From: Planctomycetota bacterium
GTDB lineage: Bacteria; Planctomycetota; Phycisphaerae; Sedimentisphaerales; Anaerohalosphaeraceae
Direction: 5' to 3'
DNA: 7,326 nucleotides
Assembly: GCA_012519365.1 (NCBI GenBank)
Contig: JAAYQH010000309.1
Span: 1 to 7,326 of the forward strand
A model generated the notes under the pieces. It was not told the DNA's origin. It was given only the letters and a program-made list of their open reading frames with translations, and did not search any database. This document shows positions 1 through 6,049 of this stretch, one piece after another. The position numbers were made by a program, and so were the translations under genes. Numbering within the stretch: position 1 is the first letter of the stretch; the number at the start of each line of letters is the position of its first letter.

Positions 1-361
1 GATCTGGGCATGGATCATTTTGAGATGCGTACCTGGCAGGGAATTCACCGGCATTTTTACATGACGCAGTTAAGCATGCTGTTTTGTGCCGAGGTACAGC
101 AGTCCCTCAGAGAAAAAAACGCCGGAGCATCTTTCCCTGACGATCGAACAGGTTCGTCGCGCCGCGGCCTGCTGGATGATGGGGCAATTTATGACGCCGC
201 CGGCACGGCAGCAGTATGATCAGCGAACGGCCGACATAATAACCTATTATCAAGGTCGCAATCAACTGGCCAGAAAATACCATTGGAAGCGAAACCTGAA
301 GCGCCTGAGAAAACTGGGCATCAATGTCAACAAATTAAAGAGTTGTGTGCCGTATGAATAA
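1..361 (+). pseudogene. IS701/IS4-like DDE transposase, C-terminal part, frameshifted
   Basis: This is the tail of an insertion-sequence transposase; its 5' part lies before the window. From base 1 the first frame reads DLGMDHFEMRTWQGIHRH and continues to about base 117. This matches the G-x-DHFE-R-W-G-x-H-H segment that carries the late catalytic Glu region in IS701/IS4-type DDE transposases. The reading then continues in the second frame from about base 119 (TPEHLSLTIEQVRR, then YYQGRNQLARKYHWKRNLKR and RLRKLGI) to the TAA at 359-361. The Y-x-x-RN-x-x-A-x-x-H-x-KR-x-x-RLR-x-LGI ending is typical of the same transposases. The switch falls in a run of seven A (113-119); removing one A gives a continuous protein through REKTPEH. 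A decayed copy or a homopolymer sequencing error both fit. Family assignment is from remembered motifs. No terminal inverted repeat could be identified because the other end is missing. Confidence 0.75.
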
Positions 362-479
362 ATATAAGTCGCGCTGTCGTATTAAAGTTGCCCTTAAAAA
401 GGGTATCAAGACAGTAAAAAATCGTGCGAAGATAGTAAAGAAACGAGAGAGTCTAAATCTTTGTTCTTATTGGAGTTAA
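354..479 (+). CDS. Possible 41-residue basic peptide, doubtful
   Basis: A short open frame starts at the ATG that overlaps the transposase stop (ATGAATAA) and ends at a TAA at 477-479. The product would be 41 residues with 10 Lys, 4 Arg and a single acidic residue, starting MNKYKSRCRIKV. There is only a weak upstream purine stretch (AAAGAG, about 11 bases before the ATG), so translation would have to rely on coupling to the transposase. The Lys-rich content may simply reflect the AT-rich, A-rich DNA here. No family is recognised. It could be a non-coding coincidence at the insertion-sequence edge, which I think is the more likely reading. Confidence 0.15.
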   Translation: MNKYKSRCRIKVALKKGIKTVKNRAKIVKKRESLNLCSYWS

Positions 480-510
480 GTGTTAAATACAGGCATTTAA
501 TCAGGTTGCA

Positions 511-548
511 AAAAGAGGGCAGTTCGAATCCCGCCCTCTCCGTTTTTT
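511..548 (+). terminator. Terminator-shaped stem-loop with A-tract and T-tract
   Basis: A perfect 7-base inverted repeat, AGAGGGC (514-520) and GCCCTCT (533-539), encloses a 12-base loop. It is preceded by a run of A and followed, after CCG, by six T (543-548). This is the geometry of a Rho-independent terminator, and it would stop transcription coming out of the transposase region before the permease promoter. The right half of the hairpin is also the tRNA-end-like fragment listed separately, so the terminator shape may be a by-product of that sequence. Confidence 0.5.
522..542 (+). other. tRNA 3'-end-like fragment, possible att site
   Basis: The bases read GTTCGAATCCCGCC followed by CTCTCCG. 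They look like the T-loop (TTCGAAT), the 3' half of the T-stem and the 3' acceptor strand with a discriminator G, as in serine-type tRNAs that end in CTCTCCG. Upstream of 522 the match stops: the bases before the T-loop (GGCA) do not pair with CCGC after it, and no D-arm, anticodon arm or GGAGAG acceptor strand is found within 100 bases. It is therefore a fragment, not a tRNA gene. Such 3' fragments are classic leftovers of site-specific integration into tRNA genes. If so, the intact tRNA should lie to the left in the same orientation, with the transposase remnant inside the inserted element. Function is inferred from the sequence only. Confidence 0.4.
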
Positions 549-725
549 CAGTCCATTGAAGAGCATTTAACAGTTTTTGCCAATAGCGAGGGGAAAGGGA
601 GTGGATTTTTCATTCGCTAAACCTTCGTTTTTGGTGTCCTCTTTTTTCTCCACTGTCAATCACGTCGCGATGCGTTTTTTGGTTTGATTTCAACGATCCA
701 GGGGTTTACTCAATGAACTTTCAAA

Positions 726-755
726 TTGTCGTGACGTATATTAAGTCGATATAAT
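726..755 (+). promoter_or_regulatory. Sigma70-type promoter of the permease gene
   Basis: TTGTCG (726-731, four of six matches to the -35 consensus) is separated by 18 bases from a perfect TATAAT (750-755). The expected start of transcription near 762 would leave a leader of about 26 bases before the ATG at 788. A small palindrome, TATAT at 737-741 and ATATA at 749-753, overlaps the -10 box and could be an operator, but it is AT-rich and may be chance. Confidence 0.6.
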
Positions 756-787
756 TTTGTCAAATAATAGGAATAGTGGAGTATGAT

Positions 788-1933
788 ATGGAATTTGTAT
801 TAGAGTTAATAACCGGTTTCTGGCAGACACTTTCCAAGATGTCCCCCTATTTGCTGCTGGGTTTTTTGGTGGCGGGGTTGCTGAGCGTATGGATTTCCCC
901 GGCGGCGGTGGAGCGGCATCTGGGTAGGCCGGGCTTTATGTCAATCCTTAAGGCTTCGCTGTTTGGCATTCCCTTGCCGCTCTGTTCTTGCGGCGTTATC
1001 CCGGTGGCGATGTCTCTGCATAAGCACGGTGCGGGCAAAGGGGCGACCGTATCCTTTCTGCTTTCGACCCCGCAAACAGGGGTAGACAGCATCTTGGTAA
1101 CCTACAGTCTGATGGGGCCGGCCCTGGCGGTGTTTCGACCCTTAGCGGCACTGGCAACGGGCCTGTTCGGCGGCGGCCTGGTGGATCTGGCAGAAAAAAA
1201 TCACAACCCGCCCGGAAAAGACCAACACGGCAACCCCTGCACTGACGATTGTTGTTCAAATGACAAACCCAAGACGAACTGGTTTGTGCGGGCAATGCGG
1301 CACGGTTTTGTTACACTGCCAAGCGACATTGGTCGTTCGATGCTCATTGGGCTGGTGGTGGCTGCCTTTATTACCGCGGTGGTGCCGGATGATTTTTTTG
1401 CCTCGTACCTGGCCGGCGGCGGAGGACTGATTGCGATGCTGACGATGTTGGTCACGGGCATTCCCGTCTATGTGTGTGCCACCGCATCGGTTCCAGTTGC
1501 CGTGGCGCTCATGGCCAAAGGCCTAAGCCCCGGCGCGGCAATGGTATTTCTGATGACCGGTCCGGCCACAAACGCCGCCACTATGGCTACGTTGTGGGGG
1601 ACACTGGGCAAACGGTCTGCAATTGCCTATCTGGTCAGTATCGTTGTTTGCGCGTTGGTTTCGGGCTATATTATCGACTCCTTTATTTTTGCCGGGGGCT
1701 ATGATCCCCATCAGCACATCCATGAGCAAATGTTGCCTGCGTGGTTCAATGTTGCATCGGCCGTGGTTTTACTGGGCGTTTTGGGCTTTGGTATTTATCG
1801 GAAATACAGGCGAAAATGTAAAGGCGGTTTTAGACACACCAGCGGCCTTGCGAATATCAGGCCGCAGCCAGACGGTGATACTCAATCGCCCGATAAAACA
1901 GTGTTCATTCTTGCTCCCGAATTTTGGCATTAA
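788..1933 (+). CDS. SO_0444/ArsP-type permease, probable Cu/Zn or metalloid efflux
   Basis: This is an inner-membrane permease of about 381 residues, of the DUF318/ArsP_1 fold, closest in motifs to the SO_0444-type Cu/Zn efflux transporters. The family exports metal ions or metalloids. Visible features, numbered from the ATG at 788: two related halves, the first with PLCSCGVIPVA (residues 64-74, C66 and C68) and STPQTGVDS (93-101), the second with GIPVYVCATASVPVA (224-238) and TGPATNAATM (257-266). Between the halves is a cytoplasmic or periplasmic loop with a Cys-rich patch, CTDDCC (151-156). A His cluster, HQHIH (308-312), precedes the last membrane span. The ATG at 788 is preferred because GGAG at 778-781 sits six bases before it; a GTG at 776 would add four residues but has a poorly spaced site. 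The last 35 or so residues, after KYRRKCKGG, look hydrophilic and unrelated to the family core. The redoxin gene follows after 86 bases, probably in the same transcript. The metal is not determined by the sequence. Confidence 0.8.
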   Translation: MEFVLELITGFWQTLSKMSPYLLLGFLVAGLLSVWISPAAVERHLGRPGFMSILKASLFGIPLPLCSCGVIPVAMSLHKHGAGKGATVSFLLSTPQTGVDSILVTYSLMGPALAVFRPLAALATGLFGGGLVDLAEKNHNPPGKDQHGNPCTDDCCSNDKPKTNWFVRAMRHGFVTLPSDIGRSMLIGLVVAAFITAVVPDDFFASYLAGGGGLIAMLTMLVTGIPVYVCATASVPVAVALMAKGLSPGAAMVFLMTGPATNAATMATLWGTLGKRSAIAYLVSIVVCALVSGYIIDSFIFAGGYDPHQHIHEQMLPAWFNVASAVVLLGVLGFGIYRKYRRKCKGGFRHTSGLANIRPQPDGDTQSPDKTVFILAPEFWH

Positions 1934-2019
1934 CAAGAACAATCGAAGCGCGATTCCGTAGGGATGATAAAGGGTGAATTCTGTATACAAAAAATTCGAA
2001 TAGTGGAAAGGGGAATGCG

Positions 2020-2661
2020 ATGAAAAAGACATGGGAAATTGCGTTGTCCGCAGTGCTTCTTTCTTTCGTGGTTTATGGCTGCACTAAATCCGAACCAACA
2101 GATACCGTCACTCGTTCAGAGCAAGGTTCTCAAACCGCGAACATTGATCATGAGCGTCCTGAGGCCCCCGATTTTACCCTGACCGATCATAACGGAAATA
2201 CCCATCGTTTGTCTGATTATAAGGGCAAAATTATTGTTTTGGAGTGGATAAATCCTGAATGTCCATTTGTAGCCCGCCATTATCAGGAAGGGACGATGGT
2301 CGATTTGGCCCGGACCTATGCAAACCGGGACGTTGTGTGGCTGGCGATGAACAGTACAAGCCATTTTGATCAGGAAAAGAATAAGGCATTTGCAGAGACA
2401 CACGATCTGTCGTATCCGGTATTGGATGACAGCGATGGGACTGTCGGCCGGCTGTATAAGGCCAAAACAACGCCGCATATGTTCGTGATTGACAAAGCCG
2501 GACGCATTGCCTACGACGGTGCGATTGACGACGATCCGCAAGGCAGCAAGGCATCAAAAACCAATTACGTCAAAGATGCACTGGATGCTCTGCTTGATAA
2601 TCGTCCTGTGCAAATCGCACAGACCAAGCCCTATGGCTGCTCAGTCAAATACGCCGATTGA
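2020..2661 (+). CDS. Lipoprotein with AhpC/TSA-type redoxin domain (PRX-like)
   Basis: This is a 213-residue envelope lipoprotein with a peroxiredoxin-like thioredoxin fold. The signal peptide, MKKTWEIALSAVLLS, runs into the lipobox VYGC, with C21 as the lipidation site; a Ser/Thr/Glu-rich linker follows to about residue 45. The redoxin domain begins at APDFTL (49-54) and contains NPECPFV with C81 in the position of a peroxidatic or nucleophilic cysteine, TPHMFVID (151-158) with the cis-proline loop, and DGAIDDD. A second cysteine, C207, is in the C-terminal PYGCSVKY motif and could serve as the resolving partner. There is no CxxC pair, so it is not a classical TlpA/ResA oxidoreductase. It resembles the PRX_like1 group, whose substrate is not known. 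The start is supported by AAAGGGGA at 2007-2014. A 10-base word, GAATAGTGGA, precedes both this gene and the permease. The likely role is thiol or peroxide redox work on the envelope side, possibly linked to the metal exporter. Confidence 0.8.
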   Translation: MKKTWEIALSAVLLSFVVYGCTKSEPTDTVTRSEQGSQTANIDHERPEAPDFTLTDHNGNTHRLSDYKGKIIVLEWINPECPFVARHYQEGTMVDLARTYANRDVVWLAMNSTSHFDQEKNKAFAETHDLSYPVLDDSDGTVGRLYKAKTTPHMFVIDKAGRIAYDGAIDDDPQGSKASKTNYVKDALDALLDNRPVQIAQTKPYGCSVKYAD

Positions 2662-2707
2662 AAAGTTCACTCTTTTCCGGTAAAACCAACCGAGGCGGAT
2701 GAACCCA

Positions 2708-2730
2708 ACGACTCAGACAAGGTGAGTCGT
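2708..2730. repeat. Stem-loop 1 between convergent genes
   Basis: An 8-base perfect inverted repeat, ACGACTCA (2708-2715) and TGAGTCGT (2723-2730), has a 7-base loop. It lies 46 bases after the redoxin stop. No T-tract follows on either strand, so it is not a canonical intrinsic terminator. It is the first of three consecutive stem-loops and could act as an mRNA 3' end stabiliser or a U-tract-less terminator. Confidence 0.55.
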
Positions 2731-2743
2731 GACAAGAGAAGAC

Positions 2744-2772
2744 GCCTTGCTCATCTGTTGAATGAGCAAGGC
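2744..2772. repeat. Stem-loop 2: perfect 11-bp inverted repeat
   Basis: GCCTTGCTCAT (2744-2754) and ATGAGCAAGGC (2762-2772) are perfectly complementary around a 7-base loop, CTGTTGA. This is the strongest stem-loop in the gap between the redoxin gene (plus) and the AsmA-like gene (minus), and by position it could serve both transcripts as a bidirectional 3' end. There is no T-run on either side. Confidence 0.65.
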
Positions 2773-2775
2773 CGA

Positions 2776-2798
2776 CGTTGGCCGTGACGGTTCCAACG
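2776..2798. repeat. Stem-loop 3 between convergent genes
   Basis: CGTTGG (2776-2781) pairs with CCAACG (2793-2798). The stem can be extended inward by CCG and CGG (2782-2784 and 2788-2790) around a TGA loop, with two unpaired T on the 3' side. It begins three bases after stem-loop 2, so the three structures form one folded block. The rest of the gap (2799-2914) shows only a weak GC-rich CGCC/GGCG pairing near 2850-2865 and no gene. Confidence 0.5.
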
Positions 2799-2914
2799 CG
2801 GACTTAAGGGGTTGGCTCTTTACACAGGGAATCAGTGGGTCGTTGCGCTGCCGCCGCTGGATGGCGCCCCGGACAAGGCGGCCCAACGGAATGATGGGAA
2901 AAAAAGGAATGCGG

Positions 2915-4849
2915 CTATTCTTCTTTCAGTTGCTGCCAAAGAAGCGCCCGCAGTGCGTTTTGAATTTCCGGAAGGGCGACGACCTGCGGCTGGGGGTCAC
3001 CGAGCGTGCCTTCAATTCTGACCGCAGCAAAACCGGCCTGAAGTCCTTTGATCATACGATCCAACTCCTTCATACCGGGTATTTTGCTATCCCGCAACGG
3101 TTGCATGGAGCCGGTTAAAAAGCCGGAAACCGGCGAGTTTTTGCCCATTGTGATATCGTGAATCTCACCGGCTCCGCGGATTTCTGTACCCTGATTGAAA
3201 TACTCGAAACTCATAATGTCTACTTTATGACCCTGAACGGACACTTTTAATTGGCCCTGTCCCTGTGGTCTTTTTTGGCCGAAATTCAGATTCATTGCCT
3301 CGTACACGGCGCCAATAATCTTCATTTTCACCAAATCCGATTCGCTCAGTATGATATCGGCGCTGCCGGAAAGCGTCTGCAAATTTCCTAAACTTCGACA
3401 CCGTACCGTCCCGCTCAACAACCCCGATACCGGTTGTGCCTCGGCATTGAAGGTGTGTACGACTCGATCGATATCGAGGTGTTCAAAGTCAGCGATGAAG
3501 TGGGTAAAGAGTTCATTCTCTCGGCGTGTAAGATTGAGCCACGGCAGGATGACGCCGCTGAATGCGGGGATGGTAACAGTCTGGGTGACCAACCGAGAGT
3601 TACCAAGATATCCTTCGGCGGTGATCTCACCGAGACCAGCGGTTTGAAACAACTGACCGATCACCCGCAAACGAAGCGAAATGGCCATCGGTTCCATCGC
3701 GCGTTTATCAGGAGCCGGGCCAACGTTAAAAACGCCGCTCAAAACCATATCCTCTACCAAATCCCCCTTAAGCAACGGCGCTGGATGGATCTCTGAAAAC
3801 TCAATTGAAGCTGTAGTCTGTTGAGGCTGTTTTACAAAGACCGTCGCGGCAACAGTCGCTTTACCCTCCAGCAATGTCACAGCAAGGTCTTCTATATCAA
3901 GGCGGTTTTCGCTAAACTTATAGCGTATTATCCCTTGATCAGCAGTAAGGGCAGGGGGAGAGTCCTCTATTTGTTCCCATAATGACCAGGGGTCAACGGA
4001 GAACTGTTTAATCTCAGCGAGGAATTTGTCCGCATTTAGTGCCACTGTGGACTGCAAAGAGCTCTGAATGCCGCGCACCCCTATGTCTTCGATAGACAAC
4101 TGGCCGCTGATATCCCATGGCTTCAGCGAGACGATACGGCCGGTCCATCGAGCCTTCAGTTTTTGAACATCGCGAAGCGGTTTTTGGATTATTTCCGGCA
4201 GGGCGGCAATGTCTTTCATATCGACACTCAGCGTATGATCCAGCGTTTTAGGATCAAACAGGGCATCAACAGTGTTTTCCTTGGCTACTGCCAATGCCGC
4301 TTTCAAACGGCCGGCATGGTCGGTTGTACTGGTCAAGGCGATGTTAGACACCTCAACGGGAACTTGGCCGGCCTGTTCAAAATGGAGCGTGCCGTTGATT
4401 ATCGCAAGAGCGGGAATTGCCGAGCGGCCCGATCGCTTCGGTCTGTTGGCCCAGCGTGTTTGCAGGGGGTCAATATTCATCCGACCCTGTTCGTCACGGC
4501 GTAACGTCAGCACAGGATCGGTGACGGAGATATCAGAAACCCTCAGTTCCCATGTTCTCAGCAGGGTCTTGAGGCTGCTCATTGTAATTGAAAGGGTACG
4601 AGCGGTCAAAAAAGGCTCCTGCTCGTCTTCCACCCTTGCCGAGAGTCGGCTGATGCGGACATGTCCGTCAAAGTCGAAGTTGACACGGTTTGCCGTTATT
4701 TCAAGCCCCATACGATTGCCAAGGTGACGCAGCACCCATCGTCCGCCCCGATCCGATTTCAGCAGCACAACGCCGGCAATGAGCAGTGCGCCCACAAGCA
4801 GAATCATCCTCAGAATAAAACGAAAACGCCGTGGTTGTTTTTCTGCCAT
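2915..4849 (-). CDS. AsmA-like membrane-anchored envelope protein
   Basis: This is a 644-residue protein of the AsmA/TamB-like bridge type. It has a basic start (MAEKQPRRFRF), one membrane span at about residues 11-30, then a long extracytoplasmic part rich in beta-strand repeats (for example LEITANRVNFDFDGHVRI and LRVSDISVTDPVLTLRRDE near the N-terminus). The C-terminal third, from about GLLSGTVRCRSLG through SGSADIILSESDLVKM to the RIEGTLGDPQPQV segment, resembles the AsmA C-terminal region. Relatives of this fold span or line the periplasm and are linked to lipid transport and outer-membrane assembly; the precise role here is not shown. The open frame extends upstream to 4957, but that part overlaps the lipoprotein gene in another frame and lacks family character, so the ATG at 4849 is preferred. 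Its ribosome binding site is weak (AGAG about 11 bases upstream). It starts 38 bases after the lipoprotein stop, indicating an operon. Confidence 0.75.
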   Translation of the reverse strand: MAEKQPRRFRFILRMILLVGALLIAGVVLLKSDRGGRWVLRHLGNRMGLEITANRVNFDFDGHVRISRLSARVEDEQEPFLTARTLSITMSSLKTLLRTWELRVSDISVTDPVLTLRRDEQGRMNIDPLQTRWANRPKRSGRSAIPALAIINGTLHFEQAGQVPVEVSNIALTSTTDHAGRLKAALAVAKENTVDALFDPKTLDHTLSVDMKDIAALPEIIQKPLRDVQKLKARWTGRIVSLKPWDISGQLSIEDIGVRGIQSSLQSTVALNADKFLAEIKQFSVDPWSLWEQIEDSPPALTADQGIIRYKFSENRLDIEDLAVTLLEGKATVAATVFVKQPQQTTASIEFSEIHPAPLLKGDLVEDMVLSGVFNVGPAPDKRAMEPMAISLRLRVIGQLFQTAGLGEITAEGYLGNSRLVTQTVTIPAFSGVILPWLNLTRRENELFTHFIADFEHLDIDRVVHTFNAEAQPVSGLLSGTVRCRSLGNLQTLSGSADIILSESDLVKMKIIGAVYEAMNLNFGQKRPQGQGQLKVSVQGHKVDIMSFEYFNQGTEIRGAGEIHDITMGKNSPVSGFLTGSMQPLRDSKIPGMKELDRMIKGLQAGFAAVRIEGTLGDPQPQVVALPEIQNALRALLWQQLKEE

Positions 4850-4887
4850 AAGTCGGTATCTCTTGAACCTTGGAAAAACGGACTCTG

Positions 4888-5526
4888 TTACGGTTCCATC
4901 GTGCGGTCCACCACCGGCACATTGCCGACGGTTTGCGGACCGAATCCCAAAAACCACCAGTCTTCGCGGAGTGTTTTGCCGACGTAAGGACCACTCTGTG
5001 CAACAATTTCTCCAGTATCGGACCAGTACGCGACATATGAGATGCTCGCATAACCGACTTGACGAATGTTTTTGGTGATAGCTATTTCAGGTGTGACGAC
5101 CGTCTGAGCAATCGCTCCTGCTCCGGACACATCAGAGCCGGTTGGCGGGCCGTAGATTGCCGGCAGGCCCACCAGACTTTGGTAGTGGTCAATCCCGATG
5201 CCGTTGCTGCGCATTTCAATGATCATTTCCGCCTCGTTGCGGTCGGCCTTGACAAAGGCGCCCGCCTGAAGCACGGCCGCCCGGAATTCAGCCGTCGCGA
5301 ATTCTTTCTCAGCATCGGACAGATAGGAATTGTCGATAAACACTTTACGTCCTCGCAGCAAATCAAAAGACAGTTTGGAAATGGCCTTGGAGACCGCCTC
5401 GGAGGTCAAATATTGCTGCGTAGCCGTGGCCGACGGCGAGGTCACGCGCACTGTTGAACAGCCCGGCAGTCCAATCACTGTCGCCGGCAAGACTAAAAAT
5501 CCTAAAATAAGCCATTTTTGATTCAT
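4888..5526 (-). CDS. Planctomycete-type lipoprotein, DUF6655-like
   Basis: This is a 212-residue lipoprotein of unknown function. The signal peptide, MNQKWLILGFLVLPATV, ends in the lipobox LPGC with C23 as the lipidated residue. The mature part begins STVRVTSPSATATQQYL and contains LRGRKVFIDNSYL (about 57-69), the motif AYWSDTGEIVAQSGPYVG and the ending VGNVPVVDRTMEP. This layout recalls DUF6655 proteins found in planctomycetes; the assignment is from memory and not verified. Hydrophobic stretches in the middle are short, so it is probably a globular protein attached to a membrane rather than a channel. GGAG five bases before the ATG supports the start. The AsmA-like gene follows directly and probably shares its transcript, so a joint envelope role is plausible. 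Confidence 0.65.
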   Translation of the reverse strand: MNQKWLILGFLVLPATVIGLPGCSTVRVTSPSATATQQYLTSEAVSKAISKLSFDLLRGRKVFIDNSYLSDAEKEFATAEFRAAVLQAGAFVKADRNEAEMIIEMRSNGIGIDHYQSLVGLPAIYGPPTGSDVSGAGAIAQTVVTPEIAITKNIRQVGYASISYVAYWSDTGEIVAQSGPYVGKTLREDWWFLGFGPQTVGNVPVVDRTMEP

Positions 5527-5583
5527 TAAGTCTCCAGCATGCTTTGCCTGTTATCCCGCTGCTGCTTATGATGCACAGAAAAA

Positions 5584-5614
5584 ATTATATACACCATCCA
5601 GCGGTTTTATTCAA
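5584..5614 (-). promoter_or_regulatory. Promoter of the lipoprotein/AsmA-like operon
   Basis: On the minus strand, TTGAAT (plus-strand 5609-5614) stands before a TATAAT (5584-5589) with 19 bases between, or before the overlapping TATATA (5586-5591) with a 17-base spacer. Transcription would begin near 5577, giving a leader of about 50 bases to the lipoprotein ATG at 5526. No operator-like repeat is obvious. Confidence 0.5.
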
Positions 5615-5669
5615 GCGGGTGATCGTCGTTGGCGGCAAAGATCTCCCGACTCATCCGTCCAACAAGAAA

Positions 5670-5915
5670 TCATCCATCCTGTCGAACATATTCGGCGATT
5701 AAATCCAGTTGACGGTTCACCAGATGCCCATCATTGGACACCACCGCCAGCCCAATGCGGGCGATCAGTTTACTGTCTTGGGCTTCGATTTCCGCGGTCG
5801 CACAATTAAATCGGCTTCGCAGCCGCTCGATAAGGCTCTTTACGATTTTGCGTTTGTCCTTTAGCGATCCAATCGCATGTAAATGAATCGTAATAGTCAA
5901 CAGGCCAACCTGCAT
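5670..5915 (-). CDS. DUF503/YlxP-family small protein
   Basis: This is an 81-residue protein of the DUF503 (YlxP-like) family. Recognisable parts are MQVGLLTITIHLHAIGSLKD followed by KRKIVKSLIERLRSRFN (basic helix), the E-x-x-x-QDS segment near the middle, and GLAVVSNDGHLVNRQLD near the end. The family is small (around 90 residues), lies near rbfA in many Firmicutes and is thought to work around ribosome maturation or RNA binding, but its function is not settled. Here it stands alone, not beside ribosome genes. The ATG at 5915 is preferred because GGAG lies six bases before it and the family begins at this point; an ATG at 5927 would add four residues but has no ribosome binding site. No clear promoter was found upstream. 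Confidence 0.8.
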   Translation of the reverse strand: MQVGLLTITIHLHAIGSLKDKRKIVKSLIERLRSRFNCATAEIEAQDSKLIARIGLAVVSNDGHLVNRQLDLIAEYVRQDG

Positions 5916-5927
5916 TGTGGACTCCAT

Positions 5928-6049
5928 AAAGATATTTTTTCAAAATCTGACCGCTTACTTTACCCAAAACAGACGGCAGTGAAAAGAGGATGTTGCTCAG
6001 AGTTTAACGTGCGGCTAATCTTTTTTTTAATAATCAGGACAAATACCGA
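5928..6049. other. Divergent intergenic region, left part
   Basis: This stretch lies between the minus-strand DUF503 gene and the promoter of the plus-strand PEP-CTERM gene. It includes a run of eight T near 6021-6028 but no convincing stem before it. I see no gene. A DUF503 promoter should be here, but no good -35/-10 pair with proper spacing was found. Confidence 0.4.

Larger units (their letters stand above)
362..725. other. AT-rich gene-poor spacer after the transposase remnant
   Basis: Apart from the doubtful small frame at its left end and the tRNA-end-like stem-loop at 514-548, I see no gene on either strand. The DNA is richer in A and T than the flanking genes. There is a small CCCTT/AAGGG hairpin near 392-404 and an 8-base word, GCATTTAA, that occurs near 493 and 562, neither convincing as a functional site. 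The stretch reads like a junction between a mobile-element remnant and the stable chromosome. Confidence 0.4.

Noticed and set aside
445..542. A complete tRNA gene ending at 542
   Set aside because: No acceptor 5' strand, D-arm or anticodon arm could be drawn in the 100 bases upstream, and the T-stem itself does not pair on its left side. Only a 3' fragment is supported.
491..580. Imperfect direct repeat around GCATTTAA (near 493 and 562)
   Set aside because: Only eight bases match exactly and the region is AT-rich, so chance is sufficient.
2762..3118. Open frames on the plus strand across 2762-3118
   Set aside because: They begin in the stem-loop block, run antisense over the end of the AsmA-like gene, and have no recognisable domain or ribosome binding site.
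4163..4727. Long plus-strand open frames inside the AsmA-like gene
   Set aside because: They are antisense to a gene with clear protein character, and their Arg/Ser-rich products look like reading-frame shadows.
4850..4957. Upstream extension of the AsmA-like protein to 4957
   Set aside because: It overlaps the end of the lipoprotein gene in another frame, lacks family-like sequence, and would place 36 Arg-rich residues before the membrane anchor.
6021..6028. T-run at 6021-6028 as a Rho-independent terminator
   Set aside because: No stable GC-rich stem precedes it on the plus strand, and no plus-strand gene lies upstream to be terminated.
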